DNA from: Bacteroides sp.
Lineage (GTDB): Bacteria > Bacteroidota > Bacteroidia > Bacteroidales > UBA7960
DNA: 33,301 nucleotides
Assembly: GCA_036351255.1 (NCBI GenBank)
Contig: JAZBOS010000042.1
Coordinates: 1 to 33,301 of the forward strand
Direction: 5' to 3'
Of the stretch, positions 1-7,201 are shown piece by piece. The notes below the pieces were generated by a model. It was not told the origin of the DNA, made no database searches, and was given only the letters and a program-made list of their open reading frames with translations. Position numbers and translations under genes: made by a program. Each line of letters starts with the position of its first letter. The stretch's first letter is position 1.

Positions 1-1057
1 GATCCAGCAGCCCGTAAAGGATGTCGACGGTGATGTTGACCAGCACGAGCATGACGGAGATGAGCAGCACGGCGCCCATCACCACGGGGAAGTCGTAGGT
101 TTCGAGGGCGCTGACGATGACCACGCCGATGCCTTTCCAGTCGAAGACATATTCGACGAAAACGGCCCCTGCCATCAGGGAGGCGAACCATCCCGAGATG
201 GCGGTGATAACGGGGTTCATGGCGTTGCGCAGGGCGTGGCGGGTGATGACGCGCCATAGGCTGAGGCCCTTGGCACGGGCGGTGCGGATGTAGTCCTGGG
301 CCATGACCTGCTGGAGGGAACTGCGCGTCAGCTCGGTGACCACGGCCAGGGGTCGTATGCCCAGGGTGAGGGCAGGCAGGATGAGGTTCTTCCACTGGAT
401 ATATTCGCCGCGCCCGAAGTCATCGACGGCATAGAGGCTGCCAGTCATGTTGAGGCCGGTAAGGTCGCCCAGCACGAAGGCAAAGAGCCAGGCGATGAGG
501 ATGGCGGCAAAGAAAGAGGGTAAGGACATGCCCAGCACCGAGAACACCATGATGACCCGCCCCATGGCGGGGCTGTCGTTTACCACCGACACCACACCCA
601 GGGCGATGCCCAGCAGCATGGCAAAGACGATGGCCACAGCGGCCAGCAGCAGGGTGTTGGGAAAGGCCTCGGCCAGGATAGAGGTCACCGGGCGGTTGCT
701 CTGGTAGCTGCGACGCAGGTAGGGCTTTTTCAGCACCAGGGAATACTTTCCGGCTGAAACCAGTTTTGCGGCATCATATTTTTCTTTATCCAGGTAGAAA
801 AAGCTTTCAGGTTCCTGTTGGTTGTGAACGGAAATGGGTGAGAGGTCGTTGAGGTAGTTGAGGTATTGCATCATGACAGGCCGGTCGAGGCCCAGTTCAC
901 GCTGTATGGCTTCCACCGAGGCCATATCGGCGCGCTGCCCCAGCATCATCCGTGCGGGGTCGCCGGGCAGAACTGTAAAAAGGAAAAACACGACGGTGAC
1001 CACCCCCAGGAACACCCACAGGCCATACCACAAACGCCTGGCTATGAATCGCAGCAC
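1..1057 (-). CDS. Peptide/nickel-type ABC transporter permease (DppB/OppB family), 3' end cut by the window edge
   Basis: This is an inner-membrane permease subunit of a dipeptide/oligopeptide ABC importer. It forms the pore with a second permease and contacts the ATPases. The reading frame is open from a GTG at 1057 to the window edge, giving 352 residues. GTG is chosen because AAAGGA lies about 8 nt upstream and the protein then begins with the family's usual N-terminus (RFIARRLW, first membrane helix about 8–30, then LPGDPAR). A periplasmic stretch covers about residues 35–125. The remaining helices follow, with the cytoplasmic EAA-type loop at about 254–281 (DYIRTARAKG followed by ALRNAMNP), which docks on the ATPase. 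The visible end, DILYGLLD, is normally only a few residues from the C-terminus, so little is missing. The DUF1599 gene ends 26 nt upstream on the same strand. Substrate is unknown, and the partner subunits would lie outside the window. Family assignment is firm. Confidence 0.9.
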   Translation of the reverse strand, partial: MLRFIARRLWYGLWVFLGVVTVVFFLFTVLPGDPARMMLGQRADMASVEAIQRELGLDRPVMMQYLNYLNDLSPISVHNQQEPESFFYLDKEKYDAAKLVSAGKYSLVLKKPYLRRSYQSNRPVTSILAEAFPNTLLLAAVAIVFAMLLGIALGVVSVVNDSPAMGRVIMVFSVLGMSLPSFFAAILIAWLFAFVLGDLTGLNMTGSLYAVDDFGRGEYIQWKNLILPALTLGIRPLAVVTELTRSSLQQVMAQDYIRTARAKGLSLWRVITRHALRNAMNPVITAISGWFASLMAGAVFVEYVFDWKGIGVVIVSALETYDFPVVMGAVLLISVMLVLVNITVDILYGLLD

Positions 1058-1083
1058 CGTTTTTTCCTTTGTTTATAAAGGTT

Positions 1084-1659
1084 TCAGTCGTTCTTTCCTT
1101 CGAGTTCGAGCTTGATAAGCGCAAACACGGCATAGTTGATGATGTCGTAGAGGTTGGCATCGACCCCTTCCGACACGAAGGTCTTGCCCTCGTTGTCTTC
1201 GATCTGCTTGACGCGCAGGAGCTTCATCAGGATGATGTCGGCCAGTGAGGAGACGCGCATCTCGCGCCAGGCCTCGCTGTAGTCGTGGTTCTTGTCATGC
1301 ATCAGGCTGCGGGCCTTCTCGAAGTATTCGCCCCATTTGGCGGCGGCTTCGCCAGCTGGCAGGTCGGCCTGGTCGGCGGCGCCCTTCTCGAGCTGGATGA
1401 GCCCCATCACCGCATAGTTGACGATGCCCACAAATTCGGGGGCGATCCCTTCCAGTATTTTTTGTGTACCTTTGCGTTGCAGCGAGCGGATGCGCTGGGC
1501 CTTGATGTAGATCTGGTCGGTTAGCGAGGCGGGCCTCAGCACGCGCCAGGCCGTGCCATAATCCTGCATCTTGCCGGTGAAAACCTCAAGGCAGATCTGT
1601 TTGATTGCATCGTATTGCTGATCGGTTTTTGATACTGAGCCCATAGTGCGTTCGTTCAT
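1084..1659 (-). CDS. DUF1599 (nucleotide modification associated domain 1) protein with two repeats
   Basis: This is a 191-residue soluble protein of the DUF1599 family, common in Bacteroidota and of unknown biochemical function. The fold has been linked by comparative work to nucleotide-modification systems. Two repeats are visible in the sequence. Residues about 29–91 carry QDYGTAWR, then RIRSLQRKG, then IVNYAVMGLIQLE. Residues about 122–185 carry NHDYSEAWR, then RVKQIEDNEGK, then IINYAVFALIKLE. Each half is mostly helical with a conserved DY..AWR motif. Both ATG codons at 1659 and 1644 are possible starts; the first is used. The gene diverges from folP with only 24 nt between the starts, so the two promoters must overlap one another or the opposite gene. 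The ABC permease follows on the same strand after 26 nt. No signal peptide or membrane segment is seen. Confidence 0.85.
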   Translation of the reverse strand: MNERTMGSVSKTDQQYDAIKQICLEVFTGKMQDYGTAWRVLRPASLTDQIYIKAQRIRSLQRKGTQKILEGIAPEFVGIVNYAVMGLIQLEKGAADQADLPAGEAAAKWGEYFEKARSLMHDKNHDYSEAWREMRVSSLADIILMKLLRVKQIEDNEGKTFVSEGVDANLYDIINYAVFALIKLELEGKND

Positions 1660-1683
1660 TCATTAAAAGTTTCAGAAGGAAGG

Positions 1684-2553
1684 ATGGCGAAAGATACGTT
1701 TTTCTGCCCAAAGAAAACCCTGAACCTCCGGGGCAAAATTATAAATTTATCCTCACCACTGGTGATGGGAATCGTGAATATTACGCCCGATTCTTTTTAC
1801 GACGGGGGAAAATACAGCACGACCTGGGATGTGGTGAAGCATGCCGAGCGCCTGCTGGATGAGGGGGCGCACATCCTCGACCTGGGGGCTGCCTCGAGCC
1901 GTCCGGGCTCGGGCCTGATTGATCCGGGGGAAGAGCAGGAGCGCCTGCTGCCGGTCATCAAAGCCATTTTGCGGCGCTTCCCCGATACGCTGCTGTCGGT
2001 CGACACTTATAACTCAGAAACCGCCTTGCTGGCAGTGGAAGCCGGTGCCCATATGATCAATGACATCTCGGCAGGCAATATCGATCCTGCGATGTTCGAC
2101 ACCATCGCCCGTCTGCAGGTGCCTTACGTGATGATGCATATGCAGGGCACCCCGGCTACTATGCAGCAGAAACCGGTGTATAAGGACCTTATCAAAGAGA
2201 TTTCCCTGTTTTTTGCTGAAAGGATACAACGCCTGAATGCCCTGGGGGTAAACGACATCATCATCGATCCGGGCTTTGGCTTTGGCAAGACCGTTGAACA
2301 CAACTACCAGCTATTGAATCAGCTTGACTTTTTCCGTGTCTTCGAGCTGCCACTGCTGGTGGGTGTTTCGCGCAAGTCGATGATCACCCGGGTGCTTGGT
2401 AACAGCCCTGCAGAAGCCCTGAACGGCACCACGGCCATCAACACCCTGGCCCTGCTCAAAGGGGCAAATATCCTCAGGGTCCATGATGTACGTGAGGCCG
2501 TGGAAGCCATTAAAATCATTGAAATGTTGAAAAGTCAGAATGAAATCGCTTAA
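1684..2553 (+). CDS. folP: Dihydropteroate synthase
   Basis: FolP condenses 6-hydroxymethyl-7,8-dihydropterin pyrophosphate with 4-aminobenzoate to give dihydropteroate in folate biosynthesis, in the cytoplasm. The 289-residue protein shows the TIM-barrel signatures in order: NITPDSF (32–38), SSRPG (71–75), SVDTYN (105–110), INDISAG (125–131), HMQGTP (152–157), DPGFGFGK (195–202), VGVSRKS (226–232) and RVHDV (265–269). SSRPG stands where many bacteria have STRPG. The length is normal for the family. A purine-rich AGAAGGA lies just upstream of the ATG with only 3 nt spacing, which is short but not unusual in this phylum. cdaA follows after 24 nt on the same strand, so the two are probably cotranscribed. 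Confidence 0.97.
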   Translation: MAKDTFFCPKKTLNLRGKIINLSSPLVMGIVNITPDSFYDGGKYSTTWDVVKHAERLLDEGAHILDLGAASSRPGSGLIDPGEEQERLLPVIKAILRRFPDTLLSVDTYNSETALLAVEAGAHMINDISAGNIDPAMFDTIARLQVPYVMMHMQGTPATMQQKPVYKDLIKEISLFFAERIQRLNALGVNDIIIDPGFGFGKTVEHNYQLLNQLDFFRVFELPLLVGVSRKSMITRVLGNSPAEALNGTTAINTLALLKGANILRVHDVREAVEAIKIIEMLKSQNEIA

Positions 2554-2577
2554 TTTTATCCGGTAAAAACCCTGTTT

Positions 2578-3429
2578 ATGCCCTTTTTAGCCGCCTCTTC
2601 CTTTCTGCAGGTACGCCTGCTCGACCTCCTCGACATCCTGCTGGTGGCCATCCTGCTCTACCAGTTATACCTGCTGATCCGGGGGACAGGGGCTTTAAAT
2701 ATTTTCCTGGGCATACTCTCTATTTACGTCATCTGGTGGCTGGTACGCATCTTCGAGATGGAGCTGCTGACGGCCATCCTGGGGCAGTTTATCAGCGTGG
2801 GGGTGCTGGCCCTGATCATCGTCTTCCAGCCCGAGATCCGCAAGTTTTTGTTGGTGCTGGGCACCCGCAGCTTTCTGAATCGCAATCCCAAAGGCATCTT
2901 CAGACGGCTTTGGCAGATGGACGAGAGCACCAAACTGAATGTTTCGGCCATTGTCAATGTCTGCCAGCGCTTTGCTGAGAGCAAAACCGGCGCCCTGATG
3001 GTGCTCACCCACGAGAATGACCTGGCCTTCTTTGTGGAGACGGGAGAGCTGATCGACGCCCGGATCTCAGAACAACTGCTGGAGAACATCTTTTTCAAGA
3101 ACAGCCCCTTGCACGACGGTGCGGTGATCATCACCAACAACCGCATCCGGGCGGCACGCTGTGTTTTGCCTGTCAGTGAAAGCCGCGAGTTTCCCTCCAA
3201 CCTGGGGCTGCGTCACCGCGCCGCAGCAGGCATCACGGCACAGTCGGATGCCATCGCCGTCATTGTCAGCGAACAAACCGGCAGGATTTCGTGGACCAAG
3301 GGCGGAGAGATCAGGCGCAATGTCAAGCCTGTGCAGCTTAGGGAGTTCCTCGCCATGGAGTTTGGTCTGCTGTCGAAGGAAAAACACACCAAAGCGGCCC
3401 AGGAAAAAGAAGAGGAACAAGTTCATTAG
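2578..3429 (+). CDS. cdaA: Diadenylate cyclase, membrane-anchored (CdaA type)
   Basis: The enzyme makes cyclic di-AMP from two ATP molecules. The 283-residue protein has three predicted N-terminal membrane helices (about 16–35, 38–57 and 66–84), followed by a cytoplasmic DisA_N/DAC domain. The active-site motifs are intact: DGA at 180–182 (within SPLHDGAVI), RHR at 212–214 (within LGLRHRAAAG) and SEQTG at 231–235. A short charged tail rich in Lys and Glu ends the protein. It follows folP by 24 nt. This arrangement is common in Bacteroidota, whereas Firmicutes pair cdaA with ybbR/cdaR and glmM. No ybbR-like gene is visible here. It converges on miaA, with 21 nt between the stops and no clear terminator hairpin. 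Confidence 0.96.
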   Translation: MPFLAASSFLQVRLLDLLDILLVAILLYQLYLLIRGTGALNIFLGILSIYVIWWLVRIFEMELLTAILGQFISVGVLALIIVFQPEIRKFLLVLGTRSFLNRNPKGIFRRLWQMDESTKLNVSAIVNVCQRFAESKTGALMVLTHENDLAFFVETGELIDARISEQLLENIFFKNSPLHDGAVIITNNRIRAARCVLPVSESREFPSNLGLRHRAAAGITAQSDAIAVIVSEQTGRISWTKGGEIRRNVKPVQLREFLAMEFGLLSKEKHTKAAQEKEEEQVH

Positions 3430-3450
3430 CCGGCTTATCCGCCATCATCC

Positions 3451-4407
3451 TCATTCATCATTGAGCAAATAGCCCAGGATTGACTCCAAATCTTCAGGAT
3501 CCATCCAGCGGGCATCGGGATAGCGCCTGAACCAGGTGATCTGCCGTTTTGCATAGCGGCGGGTATTGGTTTTGATGCGGGTGATGGCTTCCCTGAGGGG
3601 ATATGTGCCCGACAGCCACTGAAAGATTTCTTTGTAACCCACGGTATTCAGGGCGTTGAGGTGTCGCAGCCTGAAGAACTGCAGGGCTTCCTCTACCATG
3701 CCTTCGGCAATCATCTGGTCGACACGGCGGTTGATGCGGTCGAACAGCACTTCGCGTGGCCGGTCGAGGACCACCGTTTTGACGCGGAAAGGCCGGGGCT
3801 TGGGGGTTTGGGTGCGCAGGACAGAAAATTTCTGCCCGGTTTGCAGGAATACCTCGATGGCACGTTTCATCCGGTTGGGGTTGGCCAGGTCGACCTGCAG
3901 ATAAAACCCGGGGTCGATTTGTTTGAGCCAGCGCCTGAGGCCTTCGAGGCCCTCCTGACGATACACGCTGTCGACCTGCTGGCGGATGTCAGGTTCGGCG
4001 CCGGGTAAATCGTCGAAGCCGCGGCAGATGGCATCGATATACAAGCCAGAGCCCCCGGTAAGCACCACATAGGGATGGGTAAGAAACAGGGTTTCGATCA
4101 TAGCCAGGGCTTCCTGTTCGTAGCGGGAAACGTTGTAATCATCGCAGATGGAGAGATGGCCGGTGAGATGATGTTTCACCCGGGCAAGTTCATCGGGCGC
4201 AGGTGCTGCGGTGCCGATACGCAACTCTTTGTAAAACTGCCGGGCATCGGCAGAAACGATTTCCGTTTGCAGATGCCCGGCAATGTCTATACTCAAGCTG
4301 GTTTTGCCCACCCCGGTAGGCCCGGCGATGACCACCAGGGTCTTGTCTGTATTAATCTTCGCCGAAGTCCTCAAAGCTCCCGCCTCCTTCTTCATCCAGG
4401 AAGTCAT
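3451..4407 (-). CDS. miaA: tRNA dimethylallyltransferase
   Basis: MiaA transfers a dimethylallyl group from DMAPP to N6 of A37 in tRNAs that read codons beginning with U. From the ATG at 4407 the protein has 318 residues. The P-loop GPTGVGKTS lies near 29–37, followed by SADARQFYKELRIGTAAP, the LTGGSGLYIDAI segment, and the C-terminal YAKRQ-TWFRR helix. The second motif has Ala where the family usually has Ser (SADSRQ). Start choice is uncertain: a TTG at 4416, an ATG at 4407 and an ATG at 4395 are all in frame. All of them lie inside the upstream gene, giving an overlap of 44–65 nt and probable translational coupling. The P-loop is too close to the overlap for a later ATG to be available. 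Function is secure. Confidence 0.95.
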   Translation of the reverse strand: MTSWMKKEAGALRTSAKINTDKTLVVIAGPTGVGKTSLSIDIAGHLQTEIVSADARQFYKELRIGTAAPAPDELARVKHHLTGHLSICDDYNVSRYEQEALAMIETLFLTHPYVVLTGGSGLYIDAICRGFDDLPGAEPDIRQQVDSVYRQEGLEGLRRWLKQIDPGFYLQVDLANPNRMKRAIEVFLQTGQKFSVLRTQTPKPRPFRVKTVVLDRPREVLFDRINRRVDQMIAEGMVEEALQFFRLRHLNALNTVGYKEIFQWLSGTYPLREAITRIKTNTRRYAKRQITWFRRYPDARWMDPEDLESILGYLLNDE

Positions 4408-4942
4408 CGCCTTCAAGCGACTTCAGATCTTCCGGGTCAATCTGATCCTCCTCAAAGCCGAACTCAAGGCCCAGGTCTGGACCTGAAAGCTGATGAGCCT
4501 TGGCGGTAAGCTCGCGGGGCACCTCGCCCAGGGATTTGGCGATGCGCGGATAGCTCTGTTTGGGATCAGCCGGCAATATTTTGAGCAGTTCCAGGTAAAA
4601 CGTCCAGTAGTTCAGGTAGTCGTAAACATAGAGAAGCCTCTGGTGGGGATCGTCGATGTAATCACTCAGGACGGCATCCTTCATCACCAGCATTTTTTCT
4701 TCTTCCTCCTCATCGAAAGTCTCTGGCTTTTCTTCAGGGCTCATATCGATCAGGGATATCTCGCGCTTCTTGCGAAAGCGGTAATCGGTAATGAAGAAAG
4801 AAGAAAGCGTATTCTCTTCCAGCCCAAGATTCCCCACAATGGCTTTGTGAAAATCCTCGAAGTTCTGGTCAGAGCCTACCTCAATCTCCCGGGCAAAATC
4901 ATCCTGCTCCTCAAATGTCAGTCTAAAGCGGTAAATGTGCAT
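4352..4942 (-). CDS. Plasmid pRiA4b ORF-3-like (so-called IS1096 passenger) family protein
   Basis: This is a 196-residue soluble protein of the PRiA4_ORF3 family. Annotation pipelines often call it 'IS1096 element passenger TnpR family protein', but no transposon is present here. The N-terminal half begins MHIYRFRLTF and contains FEDFHKAIV and SFFITDYRF. The middle has the family-typical LLYVYDYLNYWTFYLEL. The last 40 or so residues are very acidic, rich in Asp and Glu. The biochemical role is unknown. In many Bacteroidota the same family sits directly upstream of miaA, so the pairing itself is conserved. Here its 3' end overlaps the miaA start region. A weak TAAATTTG promoter box and a hairpin lie in the 56-nt gap upstream. 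Confidence 0.82.
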   Translation of the reverse strand: MHIYRFRLTFEEQDDFAREIEVGSDQNFEDFHKAIVGNLGLEENTLSSFFITDYRFRKKREISLIDMSPEEKPETFDEEEEEKMLVMKDAVLSDYIDDPHQRLLYVYDYLNYWTFYLELLKILPADPKQSYPRIAKSLGEVPRELTAKAHQLSGPDLGLEFGFEEDQIDPEDLKSLEGDDFLDEEGGGSFEDFGED

Positions 4943-4959
4943 ATCCGTATAAAATTCCC

Positions 4960-4979
4960 GGTTCCCCCAATCGGGAACC
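4960..4979 (-). terminator. Hairpin downstream of the CCA-adding-type gene, possible weak terminator
   Basis: A perfect 7-bp stem (GGTTCCC pairing with GGGAACC) closes a 6-nt loop. Read on the minus strand it lies about 20 nt after the TAG of the gene ending at 4999 and is followed by GGGAATTTTAT, a weak U-rich stretch. It could end transcription of the tsaC-like/CCA operon or be a leader structure 18 nt before the next ATG at 4942. The poor U tract keeps confidence low. Confidence 0.35.
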
Positions 4980-4989
4980 TATCCTAAGA

Positions 4990-4997
4990 CAAATTTA
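4990..4997 (-). promoter_or_regulatory. Candidate Bacteroidota -7 box (TAAATTTG) for the pRiA4-like/miaA pair
   Basis: The minus strand reads TAAATTTG, matching the TAnnTTTG consensus of the primary sigma factor in this phylum, about 48 nt upstream of the ATG at 4942. No good TTTG box is found about 20 nt further upstream, so this is only suggestive. Confidence 0.25.
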
Positions 4998-4998
4998 A

Positions 4999-6417
4999 CT
5001 ATTTTGTGGCTTTCAGTGGTTCCAGACCCAATTTTTTTCCTTCATTAAGCATCAAATCCCATGCTGCGTCCCTTTCGTTGGGGATGTCGCCTTCGAGGAT
5101 GGCCTCGCGGATGGCAGTCTTGATGATTCCCACCTCGCGTGATGGTTTCAGGCCAAAGGTTTTCATGATGTCGTCGCCAGTCACCGGGGGCTGCCAGTTG
5201 CGGATGCGGTCCTTTTCCTCTATCTCGCTGAGCTTGCTGCGCACGAGTTCAAAGTTCTGAAGGTATTGTTTCACCTTGCGGGCGTTGCCCGAGGTGATGT
5301 CGGCCTCGCAGAGCAACATCAGGTCGTCGATGTCATCGCCGGCTTCAAACAGGAGTCGGCGCACAGCCGAGTCGGTGACAATGCTTTCGCTAAGGACAAT
5401 GGGCCTGAGGTGCAGGAGTACCAGCTTCTGCACATATTTCATCTTCTCGTTGAGGGGGAGCTTCAGTTTGCGAAAGATCTGGGGCACCATTTTGCTGCCC
5501 AGGAACTCATGGCCGTGAAAGGTCCATCCTACATCGGGGTCAAAACGCTTGGTGGGAGGTTTGGCGATGTCGTGGAGCAGGGCAGCCCAGCGCAGCCAGA
5601 GGTCATTGGTTTTGGAAGCCAGGTTATCGAGCACCTGCAGTGTATGCAAGAGGTTGTCCTTGTGGGCCTTGCCGTTGATCATTTCCACGCCTTTCAGGGC
5701 ATCGAGTTCAGGAAAGAAATGGGGCAGCAAGCCTGATTTGTGTACCTGCAATAGGCCCTTGCCAGGCGCCGGGGTAAGCATAATCTTGTTGAATTCGTCC
5801 ATCACCCGCTCGATGGAGACGATGCGGATGCGATGGGCATAGCGCTGAATGGCGGCAAAGGACTCGGGCTCAATCTCAAAACCGAGCTGTGCAGCAAAAC
5901 GCAGGGCGCGCATCATACGCAGAGGGTCGTCGGAATAGGTGAGGTCGGGATCCAGGGGAGTACGAATGGTTTTAGCCTTAAGATCTTCTTGCCCGCCGAA
6001 GGGGTCGAGCAGGGTACCGTAATCGTCCGCGTTTAGGCTGATGGCCATGGCGTTGATGGTGAAGTCGCGGCGTTTCATGTCGTCGTCGAGGTTACCGTCT
6101 TCTACGACAGGTTTGCGCGAACTCATACGGTAAGATTCGCGGCGCGCCCCGACAAATTCTACCTCCCAGTCGCCCCAGCGCAGCATCGCAGTGCCGAAAT
6201 TCTTAAAGACCTTGAGTTTATTTCCCTGCCCTGCTTTTTCGGCCACCCTGGAAGCCAGTTCGATGCCGCTGCCTACCACGACAATATCGATGTCCTTCGA
6301 TTCGCGGTGCAGCAAGAGATCTCTCACCCAACCTCCCACCACATAGGCCGGGCAGCCCATCTCAGCCGCAGTTTCTGAAACGACCTGGAAAACGGGATGT
6401 GCCAGTTTTTTTTTCAA
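4999..6417 (-). CDS. CCA-adding tRNA nucleotidyltransferase / poly(A) polymerase family protein with HD domain
   Basis: This is a 472-residue class II nucleotidyltransferase, expected to add or repair the 3'-CCA of tRNA. Motifs in order: GGWVRD (28–33), the metal-binding DIDIVV (42–47), RRDFTINA (116–123), and the nucleotide-recognition helix [12 protein letters not shown] (164–175). A C-terminal HD domain follows, with HDIAKPPT near 282–289 and HGHE at 301–304. The start is most likely the TTG at 6417, 6 nt after the stop of the upstream gene and in frame with that stop. The next ATG (codon 20) would remove the helix before GGWVRD. Nine consecutive A residues follow the TTG. The gene is cotranscribed with the threonylcarbamoyl-AMP synthase gene, so both products serve tRNA maturation. 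Whether it adds CCA, only CC, or A cannot be told from sequence alone. Confidence 0.92.
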   Translation of the reverse strand: MKKKLAHPVFQVVSETAAEMGCPAYVVGGWVRDLLLHRESKDIDIVVVGSGIELASRVAEKAGQGNKLKVFKNFGTAMLRWGDWEVEFVGARRESYRMSSRKPVVEDGNLDDDMKRRDFTINAMAISLNADDYGTLLDPFGGQEDLKAKTIRTPLDPDLTYSDDPLRMMRALRFAAQLGFEIEPESFAAIQRYAHRIRIVSIERVMDEFNKIMLTPAPGKGLLQVHKSGLLPHFFPELDALKGVEMINGKAHKDNLLHTLQVLDNLASKTNDLWLRWAALLHDIAKPPTKRFDPDVGWTFHGHEFLGSKMVPQIFRKLKLPLNEKMKYVQKLVLLHLRPIVLSESIVTDSAVRRLLFEAGDDIDDLMLLCEADITSGNARKVKQYLQNFELVRSKLSEIEEKDRIRNWQPPVTGDDIMKTFGLKPSREVGIIKTAIREAILEGDIPNERDAAWDLMLNEGKKLGLEPLKATK

Positions 6418-6423
6418 AAAAGA

Positions 6424-6987
6424 TTAATTTCTGAGTATCTGAATCTCACCATCCTTGTTTATACGGACCATGGTTGAAGGTTTCGGGCGGTTGACACGAT
6501 TCTGGTTGGTCTTCACAACATAATCAACTCCTTCCAGGATTTCCTTTTCGATTTTACTGAACGAAAGGGGGTTGGGGTCGCCCGAACGGTTTGCCGAAGT
6601 GGAGGTAATGGGTTTGCCAAATGCGTGCAGTAAGTCCTGGCAGAACGCATCGCGGGGAATGCGAACGGCAATCGTGTGGTCAGCAGCCATCACATTCTTT
6701 GCCAGATTGCGTGCATTGGAATAGATAATGGTCAGGGGCTCGGTGATACTGGCGATCAGGTCAATGGCCAACTCAGGGAGATCCCCGACATACTCCCTTA
6801 ACATCTCCACCGATTCCACCAGCACAATGAGCGATCTTTCCTTTCCGCGGCCTTTCAGCTTATAGACCTTCTCGGCAGCTTTGGCGTTGGTGGCATCACA
6901 ACCGATGCCCCAAATGGTATCAGTGGGATACAAAATGGTACCCCCGAGATTCAACACTTCAACGATTTTTTTTATTTCTTCTTCCAT
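6424..6987 (-). CDS. L-threonylcarbamoyladenylate synthase (Sua5/YciO/YrdC/TsaC family)
   Basis: This 187-residue YrdC-domain protein is predicted to make threonylcarbamoyl-AMP from threonine, bicarbonate and ATP for the t6A37 modification of tRNA. Visible motifs are PTDTIWGIGCDA (21–32), KLKGRGKERSLIVLV (about 43–57, the nucleotide-binding basic patch), IAVRIPRD (106–113) and STSANRSG (129–136). The length fits the short TsaC/YciO form without the Sua5 C-terminal domain. YciO-type paralogues have similar motifs, so the gene symbol is left open. The start ATG follows a 214-bp divergent intergenic region with a candidate promoter. The CCA-adding-type gene begins 6 nt after its stop. Confidence 0.9.
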   Translation of the reverse strand: MEEEIKKIVEVLNLGGTILYPTDTIWGIGCDATNAKAAEKVYKLKGRGKERSLIVLVESVEMLREYVGDLPELAIDLIASITEPLTIIYSNARNLAKNVMAADHTIAVRIPRDAFCQDLLHAFGKPITSTSANRSGDPNPLSFSKIEKEILEGVDYVVKTNQNRVNRPKPSTMVRINKDGEIQILRN

Positions 6988-7057
6988 AATGTAATGGGAA
7001 ATGCACCCTGCATCCCGGCATCAAAAACCAATGCTATTTTCGGGGAATTCCCATAGG

Positions 7058-7065
7058 CAAAGTTA
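7058..7065 (-). promoter_or_regulatory. Candidate -7 box (TAACTTTG) driving the threonylcarbamoyl-AMP synthase operon
   Basis: On the minus strand TAACTTTG matches TAnnTTTG exactly, 70 nt upstream of the ATG at 6987. About 21 nt further upstream the minus strand reads CTTG, a partial match to the TTTG -33 element. This is the best candidate promoter in the divergent intergenic region 6988–7201, which otherwise shows no RNA gene or repeat. Confidence 0.35.
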
Positions 7066-7168
7066 CAAAAACCCAAAGGATTATTTCAAGGCGTTGACAA
7101 TATTAAAATCGGCTGAAAGAATAGCAAAAGAAAGCACAGGGGATAAAATTTTTTGTAAATAATTGGGT

Positions 7169-7176
7169 TATTTTTG
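7169..7176 (+). promoter_or_regulatory. Candidate -7 box (TATTTTTG) upstream of the O-antigen ligase-like gene
   Basis: TATTTTTG matches TAnnTTTG and sits 26 nt upstream of the ATG at 7202, which would give a short leader. The nearest TTTG (7152–7155) is only 13 nt upstream, shorter than the usual spacing of about 19 nt, so this call is tentative. Confidence 0.28.
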
Positions 7177-7201
7177 TAAACGTTCCATTTCCCCCTAACC
7201 T

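Noticed and set aside
4352..4942. A mobile element suggested by the family name 'IS1096 passenger'
   Set aside because: No transposase, terminal inverted repeats or target duplication are visible, and the gene sits in a conserved place next to miaA.
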